Of a DNA stretch of 64,000 bases, positions 43,923 to 56,129 are shown piece by piece (positions within the stretch are counted from its first letter, which is position 1; each line of letters opens with the position of its first letter). Position numbers and translations under genes: made by a program. The notes beneath the pieces were generated by a model. It had not been told where the DNA came from and made no database searches. It was given only the letters and a program-made list of their open reading frames with translations. This stretch comes from Caenorhabditis remanei. Taxonomy: Eukaryota; Nematoda; Chromadorea; Rhabditida; Rhabditidae. The stretch is from assembly GCF_010183535.1 (NCBI RefSeq), contig NC_071333.1, positions 62,001 to 126,000 on the forward strand, read 5' to 3'.

Positions 43923-46215
43923 TCAAGTCGACGGACCGCTCTCACAATCCTCAATTTCTTCAGCCAGGCGATTGACACGTTTTCCTCTCGCGGGAAATGG
44001 TCCGTTGTCTTCGATTATCTGAAATGTTCCAGCTGGTTAAATATGCAAAATTGTGCAAAAAAGCTTATTAGAAAGTATATCTTAACCATCTCCGAAAAGT
44101 TTTACTCACCTTTTTCACAGATTTCAAGTGGTAGAGAATTTCCATTTTCGATTTCTTCGATTTTCCTTTGAGCAGTTTGAATGCCATCCTCAAATGGTCT
44201 CTTCCGGTGTTCTGTTCATCTGCTGTCTTGAATATTGTCAGTTGTGTGTAAGCCTCATTGAGTTCAGCCCAATACGCATTCAATCGAGCTCTTGTCCCGT
44301 GTTTCCGATCTGGAACTGTGGAGTGGTGCTGGCCGAGGATGATACTGTCCAAGTTGGAAATAATAAAATTGAGACACTTTTTTCTCTGAACATCTGTATA
44401 AAACTGGAAAAAAATTTACACATTCATGGTTCGGTGTTCTCGGAACTTCCCGATTTTGTAGTCATCAGTTGCGTATCTGATGTTCTTGTGCCGCTTTGTG
44501 TAGGTACCAACATTCCTTAAAAATGTAGCGGCTTTTTAGAAAACTGGTATTGACACTTGCCAGAAGTCCTGCTTAATTTGAGCTCTCACAAATGTATCTT
44601 CCACTTCCATGAAAGCTGCATCCTCTCCATTGAACTGATTGAGGAGTGTGGCCGCCGCATTGAAAATATTCGAATGAAAGTAAACGATTGCTGGCGAGTT
44701 CAGATCATCAAAAAATTGTTGAATTCGCTGGTGGAGGTTGACACCTTCATCGAATTTAAATCCAGAAATTTTTTCGAACGTGATCTTCGAGGCTTCCGTC
44801 AGGTCCAGACGGATCACAGTTTCGAGAAGCTCTTCGCTGAGCACTGTGTTGACGACAAAGAGCTGGTCGATTTTTTCGAATGGTCTGGAAAAAAAAACTA
44901 CATGCATTTTGTTTTCATTCGAATGAACATAGATTTATTGTTTTTGCTTCAAAAAATGCTTACTCAATATCCTGGAACTCCTCGTTGTACTTTCTAACTC
45001 TTTTAAAATGTGTTGACGGGCACACGGTTCCAGTTCCTCCATATTTGTGGACTGTGACCTCCCGAGTGTCATTGAATCCCTAAAATAAGAGAATTATCTA
45101 TTTGAACACTACGCTAGTTTACCTGGATTTTGATATCAATTTTGATATGTCCATAATCTGTTCCAGGTCTCATATGATTATTGATGACATCATTAAACTT
45201 TCGGCAGACTGATCTCAAAGAGAACAAGTTTCTCACAGTCGGCTTCACCGTTTCGCAACCATAGTACTGTTAGGAGATCCATTTTATTCTTCGCTTCAAA
45301 AAAATCCATGTGCAATGGGACCGAGTTGCAGGTTGGGGACGCCACATATTGGAAAATTTGGACAAGCAGCTCTGGTGGAAATTCGGCAAGACTCTGAAAC
45401 GAAGAACAGTTATGTGGCAAAGAGTGGAAATCTAGAACGAAAAAGTGGAAATCTGAAACTAATAAGTGGAAATCTAGGACAATCGCCGGTTAGTCGAGGT
45501 AGCTGAGAAGCGAGGTTAGCCGGATTTATTTAAAATTGTCCAACGTTGACAGTATGTCATGGTAATTTTCATAGCCACACCCAGTAGATTTTTGATGAAT
45601 CATACAGATTAAAAGTAGAGCTTCATTTTTGTTCACAGTTTTTTACTGGCATTTTCTAAAAATTTATATCTCGAAATGGTTATTTCTCTCTCAAATCGCC
45701 CCATTTCAGTAGAAATTTGTGCGATTTTTGAGCTCTCATCTTAAAATTAACACAACTGTCTAGGAAGTGCCCGTAGAAAACACTCGTCAACTACAATTAA
45801 TATATAGAAATCTACTCAATGGGACTATCACCATTACCATGACACACTCTCTAAATTGGACATTTCAACTGAAAACTGCCTTTTTTTTCGATTTTTTCCA
45901 ACCGAATTGGGTCGTTTATTTTTGAAACTGTTTTCATTTGTTTTTTATTTAAATGTTTTTGAAAAAACTTTGCGATGTGTAAAATTTCAGTTCAAATTTT
46001 TGGTTTTTATGTAGTTTTTCAAAAATCAAGATATTACTCAATAGGTTTAAAAATCTTTTTAATATCTACGTTTTGGATAGAATTAGGAGGTTTAATAAAA
46101 TTTTTATTACCTTTCCTCCTTCATTCGAATGCATTCCGTCTATTTTCAACGATTTAGCTGCCCAATCCGGGACTTGTCCTGCTAATACCAGATCTAAGTT
46201 CCATCTTTGACTCAT
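43923..46215 (-). CDS. F-box-like protein, C-terminal family unknown
   Basis: Supported exons: 46215-46111, 45393 to about 45320, about 45260-45123, 45079-44964, 44884-44561, 44515 to about 44420, about 44395-44110 and 44018-43923. F-box-like sequence is split by a small intron: SLAEFPPELLVQIFQYVASP then NLFSLRSVCRKFNDVINNHM. Later parts include KYGGTGTVCPSTHFKRVRKY, EPFEKIDQLFVVNTVLSEEL, FDDLNSPAIVYFHSNIFNAA, WNVGTYTKRHKNIRYATDD and DSIILGQHHSTVPDRKHGT; the end is EDCESGPST. The 44560 intron is GC-AG (CTG|GCAAGT). Two borders are unclear: the second exon end, and the 44.4 kb junction, where the only visible intron is 18-29 bases, too short to splice. The C-terminal domain was not recognised. 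Intron 1 contains a MITE. Confidence 0.65.
45421..45485. repeat. Short tandem repeat, about 21-base unit, three copies
   Basis: AGTGGAAATCTAGAAC, AGTGGAAATCTGAAAC and AGTGGAAATCTAGGAC follow one another just beyond the acceptor of exon 2 of the F-box-like gene (intronic). Confidence 0.7.
45537..45880. mobile_element. Tc1-like MITE, copy 2 (inside intron)
   Basis: Inverted-repeat element related to 17215-17612: ends with CATGACACACTCTCTAAATT and CATTTCAACTGAAAACTGCC and has an internal TTTTTGTTCACAG/GTCAACTAC pair. It lies in intron 1 of the F-box-like gene. Termini are less well kept than in copy 3. Confidence 0.55.
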
Positions 46216-47146
46216 GTTTGCTCTGAAATCGAATTTATTTGTTTTTGAAGAATCAAGTTTGGTTTCTCTGGTTTGAAAAAATGGAAAACAAAAATTAAAA
46301 ACGGTGGTTATTGATTCTGATTAACTAGTGCCCAAAAAAAAAACAAAAACACTCTTATTGTCTTGTATACATTACAAAGACGGAACATTTTACCGCACAC
46401 ACGTCAATAGAGCGCAGTAACATCCAACAGGAAAATATATGTTGACCAGCAGAGTGGACAACGGAGGCGAGAACACACAGACGAACAGGGGAGATGGGCA
46501 ACTGCTATGACGGTAAACGAGATTTAGGAGAAATAGACGGGCAGGGATAGAACATGCTTATCAAAAACGTAATGACAAATAAACAAACAGAGGCGGTCGA
46601 AGAAAACATTTTGAAAGTTTGTGACAAGAGACCAAAACATTCTGTTCTTATACTAATGTAAAATTTTTGGAATCTGTTCTGACAAAAGGAAATTTTCGGA
46701 AATTCAATCTTTTTTCAAATTATAACTTCTTTATACCAGATGTCTATGTGGCAGAATTTGAGAACGGAAATATAGATCTGGAGTCAAAAAACCGTTTTTT
46801 TTTAATTATTTGGTCAGCACTGTAGCTCGGATATTCTTTTTTCTTTTTCACTAGCCGCTGGACAAGATCGAGAATCTATTAGTGCCTGTCCAGGGCACTG
46901 TTTCCTTGTCTTCCCTCCCTACAGGTCGTCCCACACACTGCCACGGCTCGTCTTCTTACCCCATCCAAGAAAATCATTTGTCTGCACTCTCTCACTGTCT
47001 ATCTCTCAACCTCCTAATGCATAAAACATGATGCCCTTCATTCAAAAAGCGTCATTTCGCGCCTCGCTCGATTGTTTTTTTAATTTCTTTTATTGATGGT
47101 GTGTTGCGTTTTCGAACAGAAACTATTTTTCGAATTTTAGGTGAAA
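46216..47146. promoter_or_regulatory. Divergent intergenic region
   Basis: Lies between the start of the minus-strand F-box-like gene and the start of the plus-strand RCC1-like gene, so it should hold both promoters. CTTTTTCTTTTTC and CTCTCACT runs near 46840-47000 are T-block-like. No defined motif could be named. A TTTTAG acceptor at 47140 lies six bases before the ATG of the RCC1-like gene. Confidence 0.35.
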
Positions 47147-50100
47147 ATGAACATAGAGGACGCACTGGAGCAACAAAACGAGTGAGTTTTTTTGTTAAAA
47201 ATGAAAAAAAAGTGTTAATTGGCATAGAAATTGAGCTTGAGCACAGGTGTTCCATAAAACTCTATCTTATGATTGTCTTATGAATTTCAAAATTCAACTT
47301 TCTAGAATATTTTATGTCAAAAACTCAGTTTTCACTAAATTTCTTTCAAAATATCACTAAACCAGCCTATTTATCATTAAACCAGACACAGCCAAATTCA
47401 CAAACAGAGACCGTCCGTCTTTTATATACTGTACTGGCCATAAATACTGCGACACATAGAGTTCTCAGTTAAAAATGATCAACTTTGTGAGTGTGACACG
47501 GCATCCCTGATAGTCTCACAGTATTGAATATTTATGGATTGTATAGATCACAAATAGAGCTTCATTTTGTAGTTGACACTTTTTCGTGTACGCTCACATC
47601 GTAAGAACTTATCAATCGTCAAAGCAGTTTCTCGCAATTGTTGAGATTTCAATGATGTTTACTTTTACTGCATGTAACTTCTTTGAAGGCGCATGTACAA
47701 AAATGTAGTCAACTACAAAAATAAAGCTCTAATTGTAATCTATCTATTTGGCATACAATCAATATTGTGAGATTATCAAGGAGGCTGTCCCACTTTTACA
47801 AATTTGACCATTTTCAACTAAAAACTGCCAATGAACTTAGAAAAAAAAATTTTGTTAACGGTAATAAAAATGTCCAACTTATTCTAGTCAATTAAAAATT
47901 TATTGCAATTTCAGTCGTTGACCATAACTTTTAAAAAAAGTGCCTAAGTTTTGCAAGGTTAACAATTATAGAAAAACATTGAACCGAAAACTAGGAAATA
48001 TAATTGCTCTTTAGGATCGTCTCACAAAATCTTGCTATACAGCTCGTCAATTTGGAAGCATCACTCCTATTCAATCGCGTGGAAGCTCCAAAAATTATTG
48101 ATAATATTGTGGATTTAGCACAAAGTGAGTTGACCTTAATTATTCAAGAACGCAAAACGTGAAATTTCAGAAATTCCTAATCAGCAAGCATACCAAGAAT
48201 CAGCCAAATTGTTTGCAGAAAACATGAAATATGCGAGCGTTTTCAGAAAGCGAGAGAGTTGTCGAAAAGTCAGTTTTTCAAATTCTCACGAATAGTCAAA
48301 AAACTGAAGGATTTTCAGATTTCCAAACTGAATTTGACAACGAAAGTCATTATAATCCAGCAATTTCTTGCTACTGGACTGACGACATTTCCCATGGAGT
48401 TGTGTCTCTCAAAAAGGAGTCGGACAGGAACTGTCGCTCAAGGAATTTGGAGTTTCCAAAAACCACGTAAAATTAATAACAAATTGTTTTATACACAGAT
48501 TTATTTGTGTTTCAGGAACACACATGGCTATGGCGTTCGGGTTAAACAAGAATGGACGTCTGGGAATAGGATCTGAGGAAGAGTGGGTGGATGTTTTGAC
48601 TCCAGTGGAACTGTCTGACTCCAGTGGACCTGTAGAGGTATGGTATAAAAGAAAAAATGATCGGGATGTAGGCTGACCATAAAATAGTTGATCAATTTCA
48701 TTTGAAAACGGCCAAAGTCCATTACCTTTTGACTGAATGTCTTCGTTAAGCCACATAATTTCCAGATTAACCAAGTCTTCATAGGACCAAACCATACTAT
48801 CATTCAATCAAAGAATGGTAATCTCTACGGTTGCGGAATCAAATCCAATTTTTTGAGTAAAACTTCGAACTCGGAGAAAATTGCTACGACTCCAATTGAC
48901 ATCAGGTCCATTTGTAAATGTTTGGTATAATCTTTTTCCCTTATTTTCACTTCAAAAACTCATTGTTATAGGATGATCAGGAGATCACTCTCGGAGAAAC
49001 ATATACCAAATTCGAGAAGTATGATAAAAACACATCACTAATTGTTGGAACGGACCCATTTGTGTATTCGGAGCATAACTGGTCAGGTGGCACCAACCTC
49101 ACTTTTGTGAACAGAAGACCGAAAACGAAGGAATATCAAGAAATTGAAGTGGAAACTTATGAAAAGCAGAAAAGAAAGGTAAAGATTGTTAGACAAGCCA
49201 ACTCAAATATAGTTAAATTTCTAGATCAAAGTTCGTAACGATTGTCTCTGGGTTGACAGAGACGGAAGAAAACCTGACATTGCGTTTATTGTCAATGGAT
49301 CTCGCGTGCATTACAAAAAGTTGATGAACAACTTCAAAATAAGTTCTGCAGGAGAGGCGTTTGCTCTCATCGATCACAATGTACATAAAGGACGATTCGT
49401 GATTATGCCAAGAAAAGCAAGAAATGATGGTTGGAGAAATAATGGAAGAGGTGAATGGGCTGATGAAAGCGATGAAGTTCTCTTATGTATTATGGAAGAA
49501 ATAGCTCTTCCTTATGCATTCGATGGACTTGCAGTTTCGGATGATGGACAATCGTTGATTGCATGGGTGAGTTCATTATTGATTTGCAGAGAATATAAAC
49601 AACTTGTGAAGAACTGAAGTTCCGACAATTATTCTCAAAATAAATTTTGCGTGCTGAAACGCAAGCACTGCGGGGGGTCGTGGGTGAAGCTTAAAATGCA
49701 AGCGAGGGGGATAAAAATACAGCTAATTTTTTGAGAAACAACATCAAATTTCAAATTCAACTCATATTTGAATCGATATTTTCAATTGTTTATGCTGAAT
49801 TTTTGCACTTTTTTATGTTAAACCAATTAAAACATGTACTTATCCGTTGCTCGTCAAAAAATCAGCTGGAATTTCATCCGCTTCGTTTGCAGTAAAACTC
49901 CGCCTATGATCACCTGCCGCACTTGGGTTTCAGCGTGTTTCTTTCGAAATGCCTTGTCGGAACATTATTTTTTTCAAAGTATAACCTCTCATGACCTTGA
50001 GAGGAATTATGTAAACAGATCTTTTCAGGCCAACTTCCAGTATTCTCCAGAGTCCTACTTCAAAAAATATCGAGCGTATGAACGTTGCACATGTCTCCAC

Positions 50101-52257
50101 GTGCCAACGGAAGACACACGCTATGACGGAGAGGAGCTTGTCCGTTTATACAAACGGACAGTTGAGACTGACATCAAGAGAATGGGCGGTTTTCATCTGA
50201 ATTCCGGTTAGTTACTTTTCTTCTTCACAACAAATCACGAACAATCGATTCAGGGCACCCGAAATACAAGTGTTTGCTTCGAGGACTACGTGCACTCATT
50301 CATTTTTTGAAAGTGGACGAAAGAACGGGAGTGTCTGAAGTTTTGCTGAAAACCTTTCCTAAAAACCAGCAACCAGGCGTAAATCCTCTCGAAGACGAAT
50401 TCGAAACGGCTATTCAGGAAGCAAGTAAACTTCCAATACTGGTCACAAAGTCGGATATCAATTCGGAAGAAAGAGAGAAGGAAATGTAAGTTTTGAAGTA
50501 TCTAGAGGTAATACAGGATAGCTCAAAAAAATCATTATTCACAGGAGACATGAGTGCAGGCTGCAATACCTCAAACTCCACCAAAAAGCCCAAACTCTTG
50601 TTGAAAATCTTGCAACAGTTCCATTCCATGATGACAGGACGCCTATTATTTTTGCCTGGTAGGTTTTTCTCAGAAATTTTAGAGTAACCTGATTAGTTTT
50701 GATTTCAATGTTTTCCATGAGCTTTCAGATCGTCATATAGATTTTCCTGAGTTGATTTTTTGCAAAAATACGAAAACAGTTATTTTTCAGTGTCGCGAAA
50801 ATAATAAAATCGATTGCTCTCCACGACTTCGAACGTATTGATCCCAAGAAAGGATACATTCAACCAAGAAGCGGCCGGTTCAATAGTTATCATTGTGAAG
50901 AATCGTTAAAAATAAGAAAGAAGTCAGATGAGCCGGGGCTGAACTTGGAATTGATTCGGGTGAGAGTTCAGCGTATTTTAATTTTCGTTATCTTATTGTT
51001 CAGGTCGAAGCTGCTCCAATCATTGCGTCTAACAGTGTTGGGGACGACATGTGCTTCCATGACGTCTACCATATCTACACAACTGAATTTCATATTAGGT
51101 GTATTGATGCTTCTTTGTTGGAGCACGTTGGCGAATACCGGGTGCTCAATTTGAACCTGGTTGGTTACCACTTTTTATCTGCTTCTCTCTATATGTATAT
51201 TCAATCTAATTCAGGCGTGTCTCAATGACCCAGATCATTATCGTTTCTTGGAACTGCTCGATTCATTTTTCTTGATTCGGGACGATATAATTCACCTGAA
51301 AACGTTTGACAGGTATTTAACACTACTATACTTTAGTTTTTCAAATATTTTCTGTTTTCAGAGTTCTTGGCGTGGAACAAGAAACTGGCTCACTTCCAGA
51401 AAATGAAAAATACTCCATCCGTACATTAAATGAGAACATTACACAAGTCCCAAAATATCTGTTTGAGCTCTATTCCGAATACGATTCGAGACGGAAAGAA
51501 TATGTGATTGATCCTCACGCTCGCAATTTCTTCTCACTGAGTTTTACGGAGGACGCGTTGAAACTTTTGGTGAACTGTTTGATCGATGTGAGAGTGTTTT
51601 TCAGGGCGAACATGAAGTTGGTGAGTATTAAACACATAAAGACATCTGAGACCAAGCTCGCTATTTTCAGAAAATCGAAACGTTCGCTCTTGCCAAGTAC
51701 CTTCTAATGCGTCATATTTGGGACGAACTTCGACTGATGATTATTTTATCTGGTAAGCTTTTCAAACTTGAACTTTTTCATGTTTTCTTTTGATTTTCAG
51801 CCGAGGAAAAAGATTTCGATTGCATCGGAGATTTACTCCAACACGATGAAGAACGAGACGCGTTAATTCCGCTCATAGCACGTTGGCGGCCAGAAATCAT
51901 CATCTTCTGGAAGGAATTTCAATCAAACGTGCCTCTCTCAATTATCCATCTGTTGGTGTTTCAAAATAATCGTTTTCACTGAAACAAATTTCTATGTTTT
52001 TTAGAATTGCAGCCGAAATCGATAATACTCGATACAAAAGAATCCAGGAGGTTCCCAACAAGTATATGCCCATCGTTGCACTGTTAGATGAAAATGTCGA
52101 CAATGAGATAATATCGGAAAGAGCTCTAACAAAATATTTATGCCACCCGGGAGATGATGAGACAGTCAAAAATGAGTGTAGAGTGAGTTTAGAGCCCTTG
52201 TTAACCAAAAAATTAAACATGTATTTTCAGAGAGCTGTTCAGAGCTGGAATTCATAG
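47147..52257 (+). CDS. RCC1-repeat-like protein, 19 exons, about 954 residues
   Basis: Exons: 47147-47181, 48015-48124, 48171-48268, 48319-48466, 48516-48637, 48766-48924, 48972-49178, 49225-49566, 50029-50206, 50254-50485, 50545-50658, 50791-50959, 51004-51159, 51215-51312, 51362-51620, 51671-51752, 51801-51951, 52005-52182, 52231-52257. Phase holds at every junction (2865 nt). Residues about 115-200 carry RCC1-like blades: GTVAQGIWSF, AFGLNKNGRLGIGSEEEWVD, FIGPNHTIIQSKNGNLYGCG; another lies before exon 9 (FDGLAVSDDGQSLIAW). RCC1 blades form a beta-propeller used in Ran exchange factors and many adaptor proteins. The C-terminal half has HDVYHIYTTEFHIRCIDASL, which could be a degenerate BTB core, hinting at an IBtk-like RCC1+BTB plan, but this is weak. 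Intron 1 holds a MITE. If the exon 8 donor at 49567 is ignored, an ORF caller would stop falsely at 49617. Confidence 0.8.
47427..47831. mobile_element. Tc1-like MITE, copy 3 (inside intron)
   Basis: Starts TACTGTACTGGCCATAAA; left TCAGTTAAAAATGATCAACT pairs with right GACCATTTTCAACTAAAAAC; an inner pair is TTTTGTAGTTGACACTTTTT and GTAGTCAACTACAAAAATAA. It is the clearest member of this family in the window. It lies in intron 1 of the RCC1-like gene. Confidence 0.7.
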
Positions 52258-53930
52258 AATGATGTTCGGATGTTTGCTTATTCCTTTTCTCATTTTCACG
52301 ATCTCTTTCAGTTTTTTTTCTGTTAAAATTGATCTTTGTTTTCTGTTGAAATGCGTTGAACTTATGAATTGTATTTTAGTACATGTTGGATAAAGTTGGA
52401 CAAAATTGATTCTAGAATTTCACGGGAATAGCTTAAAAATGTTGTAAATGACAAGCATACAGATAAACCAAATGCCACGTCAAAGGCACGCCAGACTGTC
52501 AAAGTAAATTTCTGAAAAGCAGCAAAACAACAAATTTCACAGGCTCAGAAAACGCGTCAAAGGCGCACCACTCTTCGGAATGTATAGAATCACCGACATG
52601 CGTTCAATATATTGCGCTTGAAAACTCATTCACAAAAACATAAAAAACAAAACGCGCCAAAGGCGCCCCAATCTTGGGTTTGTCGAACGCTTACGCATTC
52701 AAATTGAGAAATTTGAAATCTTGATACCTTTTTTCAGACGGAAAATTGCATTTTAAATCCCTCAAAACTCTATTTTCCTTTTTTTCTGCTCAAAAACCAC
52801 GAAAGCATCATTTTGTCTCGCGCGCCTTATCCGCTTTTCCTTGAAATCTTATTTTTATCTTTTCCCAACCGTTTTAAGTCATTTTCACCCAATGCTTAAC
52901 AATTTTCAGACGAAAAATTGCATTTTTCGTTCTTCAAAACTGCATTTTCCACCTTTCCCTCTCAAAAAATCATAAAAACCGCAAAAAATGACTCCGACAG
53001 GCGCGCCTTCGCCGCGTTTTTTCAAAAACAGTTATTTCCTCATTTCTAGCCGTTTTCTTTTGATTTTGTGCTTGTTTTTAGCGTTTTCAACATCAAAATT
53101 CACTGTTTTTTGTTCTGTGAACCTATTTCTGCCAGAAAAATTGTGATTTTTATAGAATTTCTGCAATTTTTACACCATGCACCTCAGTCTTCTTTACTTT
53201 CGCTTGTTTTCGGTAGTTTTAACAAAAAATTACATTTTCTGTCTCTCAAAATCCCATCTTCCACCTTTTCCGCCCAAAAAATATTTTAAATCGCTAAAAC
53301 GGACCAAGCCTTACCCGCTTTTCCTCGAATTCTCGTTCTCACCCGTTCTCAAGCGCTTTCAGCCAATTTTCAGCAAATTTCCGATTATCAGCAAATACTT
53401 ATATTCCTCAAAAACCCTTCAGAATTCACAAATTCTGAAACAAAAAACATCTAAGGTGCGCCAGCTTACATTTAGACGGACAAATTAGTAGAAATGGTCC
53501 AAATCCGTGCATTTTTACAAACCTTTATGCAGAAAATCCAAAACCTTAATGTCAATGTTCAGAATTCGTCTGACACACCAAAGTCGGGTATTCTCAACAA
53601 CTGTGTTCAATTGACACCGGTTTTGGGAGGAGACCTGCAGAGCTATCTAAAAGTGGGTAACTACTAAACTGTAGAAAATTTTTAGTTTTGGAGGTTACCG
53701 AATCAAGCTATAGTTGTGTGAATAGCAGTCTCACTTGTGCGCGCACTCTCACATACATATACTTTTCATTGCTCCACAGACTTGTTGATAATAAATTCTC
53801 TGTGGTATTCATCGCAGTATGTTTCTTCCTTTCAGATTTATTATTGTGAGCCAGTTTATAGTCCAAATTTAGTTGATTTTATTACGTAGCAGTAGAATCA
53901 TTCATTTGGAAAGATTATTCGGTGGAGAAG
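52258..53930. repeat. Intergenic with scattered GCGC motifs
   Basis: No gene. GCGCCAAAGGCGC-type motifs occur at about 52475, 52553, 52650, 52998 and 53455 (for example AAACGCGCCAAAGGCGCCCC). The rest is T/A-rich with many TTTTC words. Confidence 0.5.
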
Positions 53931-53934
53931 TCGA

Positions 53935-54060
53935 CAGCAACGCCTTCAATCAGCATTTTCACTCTGATTTTTAGGGGAAATGTTTGAATCATTTCTGCAA
54001 TTTGCTTGTTCTCCAATATTGATGTCATCAATTGATTTTTGTTCTCCAATCGCTATTCAG
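53935..54060 (-). other. Exon-like block, unknown
   Basis: The minus strand reads LENKNQLMTSILENKQIAEM then IQTFPLKIRVKMLIEGVAVD and FSTE before a stop. It has a coding-like composition. It could be the last exon of a gene in the 54-55 kb pair, but phase to those exons could not be shown. Confidence 0.25.
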
Positions 54061-54399
54061 ATATTCTGAAAAAGTAACTATTGCCCACGGGAGGTTTTCT
54101 GAAGAAAGGAACAAGATTTGAGGAAAAATGACCTGAGAAATGACCAGCGGTTGATGTTATGACTGTAGATTAGGAGAAAAGGACGTTGTTTCAATAGTTT
54201 CAGTCCGATTTTCGAATTGATCCTGTTCATTAAATTGTATCAGCAATGTAATATATCCAGCGCCTGCAATTTAAAATTTTTCTCTTTTGAAAATGTTTCT
54301 CATTGAAATTGGTAGTTTCACTTACATCTGCATTATCATGAGGATGTTGAACTGTCTTTGCAATCACTGTTACTTCTTGATTCATTAGACACACTTTCT

Positions 54400-54880
54400 T
54401 CAATTTAGTCTTCTGAACGCAGGAATTCGAAAGTTTTGGGCAAGTGTGGGTCGCAAATGTAGTTGCAGCCTCTGAAAGAAGGGTTGAATTCTAGTGTACC
54501 AATTGCTTCTAGCAATGATTAGCTCATAAAACCCCGTTTTCTAAATTGTGAACATTGAAATGGGGATTTGGTGGTGTTCAGCATTTTCACAATAATCAAA
54601 ACTTTCCGAATTCTCTTTTTGATATCTTTTTTTACATTATAAAATGGTAAATTGAAATCTGAACGAAAACATTGGGTCCTCTACAAATGTCGGAGCGTCG
54701 GACCCTTCATTCTGATTTGGGAACCCGATTTCTGTCGAAAACTAGTGGTTTTCTCAAAATTTTTCTGTTCCAGATCTGTGAAAACTTGAAGAAAATTGAA
54801 AACTTACTGCTGATGGCTCTGTATTCCTTATCCAGACTTCACATTGCTCGTCGGCGTCTTTGAAAGTTCATTGTCCCATT
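54400..54880 (-). pseudogene. Copy B of a duplicated small gene, broken by a stop
   Basis: Exon 1 (about 54880-54808) reads GQ-stop-TFKDADEQCEVWIRNTEPSA and exon 2 (54471-54400) reads RLQLHLRPTLAQNFRIPAFR. It parallels copy A (EQWTYKDVGKKYGDWLRKPEPSA, RLQLHISPALAQN) with the Trp codon TGG changed to TGA. Exon 1 DNA overlaps the 3' end of copy A. Family unknown. Confidence 0.4.
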
Positions 54881-55310
54881 AAAGTCTGCTCACAGCCACA
54901 GTTTAAAAAAAACCCGTTTTGGGCAAGTGCAGGTGAAATGTGTAGTTGAAGCCTCTGAAAGAATCGTTGAATTCTTGTATCATAATTGTTTGTAGCAAGA
55001 AATCGTTCATAAAACCGCCTCCTTTTGACTAAACATGTTTTTGGAGACGTTTTGGTAGTTCTGAAACTGAAAAATCACTTCTTCTCGGAGCATAAAGTTG
55101 TTTATTAATGTCAGATCATCTTTTTTTAACGACGAATTTATTTCAGAACAATTTTTTTGAGTTCAAATTCAACATATGGTTCGTCTCCAAATTTTTCTGT
55201 TCCAGATTTGTTAAAACTTTAAGAAAATTAAAAACTTACTGCTGATGGCTCTGGTTTTCTCAACCAGTCTCCGTATTTCTTGCCGACGTCTTTGTAAGTC
55301 CATTGTTCCA
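54868..55310 (-). CDS. Copy A of a duplicated small gene, unknown family
   Basis: Exons 55310-55240 and 54954-54868 join in phase: EQWTYKDVGKKYGDWLRKPE, PSARLQLHISPALAQNGFF and a stop after LMGQ. An upstream TTTCTTCAG acceptor shows that exon 1 is internal, so an earlier exon is missing from this model. The RLQLH block recurs in copy B and in the exon at 7.1 kb. Four CTGCGTCTC motifs lie 260-570 bases upstream. No domain recognised; a decayed copy is possible. Confidence 0.35.
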
Positions 55311-55569
55311 CTGAAGAAACAGTCGGAATCAACTTTAAATTATGAATTATTTTAAAATCTCACCAAAAACTATAAAATTTGCTGATTTCTTTCTTCTACT
55401 CGAAATATTCTGGAGTGTTGGCATTGAATGTAGGTTTGGATACTGAAGTTTGTTATCTTAAATTATCACAATATTAAAAAATCTGGTTTAAAAAAAGAGA
55501 ATTCAATTTTTCCGCCAAAATCTGTATTGATGCCTGCACATCTAACTTCCGATCGAGATTATGGAAATT

Positions 55570-55880
55570 TTGACTAGAGAGACGCAGAGTATTCCGTCGC
55601 GATGTCTTGGTCTCTTCTCTCTCTCACTACTGCGTCTCTCCGTTTTTGCATGGGACGATAGCATCCAGTCTCCGGCGCGTTAGATCGATAGGAGTGTCCT
55701 CCTCTTACCACATCTGCGTCTCTCCCTGCGCACGTGTTGTAGCACACCTTCCGAGGCCCCGCCGGATCTCCTCCCTGCGACACGTTGCTGCACGGGGCGC
55801 TCTTTTTCACAATATTTGTGTATGAAGCGATGGCTGGCGAGGACATTGGTCTTCTTGGAGACAGCCTGCGTCTCCAGTCG
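55570..55880. promoter_or_regulatory. Promoter-like GC-rich region with four CTGCGTCTC motifs
   Basis: GAGACGCAG at 55578 and CTGCGTCTC at 55630, 55713 and 55866 in an unusually GC-rich 300-base stretch. It lies upstream of the minus-strand gene pair at 54.4-55.3 kb and resembles the region upstream of the SPK-DDE gene. Open frames here are not supported as genes. Confidence 0.4.
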
Positions 55881-55984
55881 TGTTTTGGTGGACGAGGGAG
55901 CAGAAGAGAAAGGGTGTACTGGCGGGGGAATCGAGAAGAAAAATGATGGGAGAAGTGAGAGAATACTACTAGGGGATGTATGTT

Positions 55985-56125
55985 TCCCACAGAATGTTTT
56001 GTGGCGGGGAAGCTGAGTTTGAAGAAAGTTCAGATATGCGGAGCAAGTTTATGCAAAATCAAAAGGAAGTTTCCCTTTTTCGGTAAAATCTGCTACGGAA
56101 ATCAAAGAAAATCGCTTCTGTGACT
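55985..56125 (+). repeat. Segmental repeat, copy 1
   Basis: GGGAAGCTGA(A/G)TTT(A/G)(A/G)AGAA, AAAAGGAAGTT and AATCTGCTA(C/T)GGAAAT also occur, in the same order and strand, at about 59735-59880, on the other side of the F-box/FTH gene. Confidence 0.65.
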
Positions 56126-56129
56126 TTGA

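Noticed and set aside
49306..49617. Gene end at 49617 for the RCC1-like gene
   Set aside because: A strong GTGAGT donor at 49567 joins in phase to exon 9 at 50029, and the chain continues for ten more phase-consistent exons.
55574..55990. 138-codon minus-strand open frame in the GC-rich region
   Set aside because: GC-rich promoter-like DNA with repeated CTGCGTCTC motifs lacks stops by composition; no splice pattern or domain.
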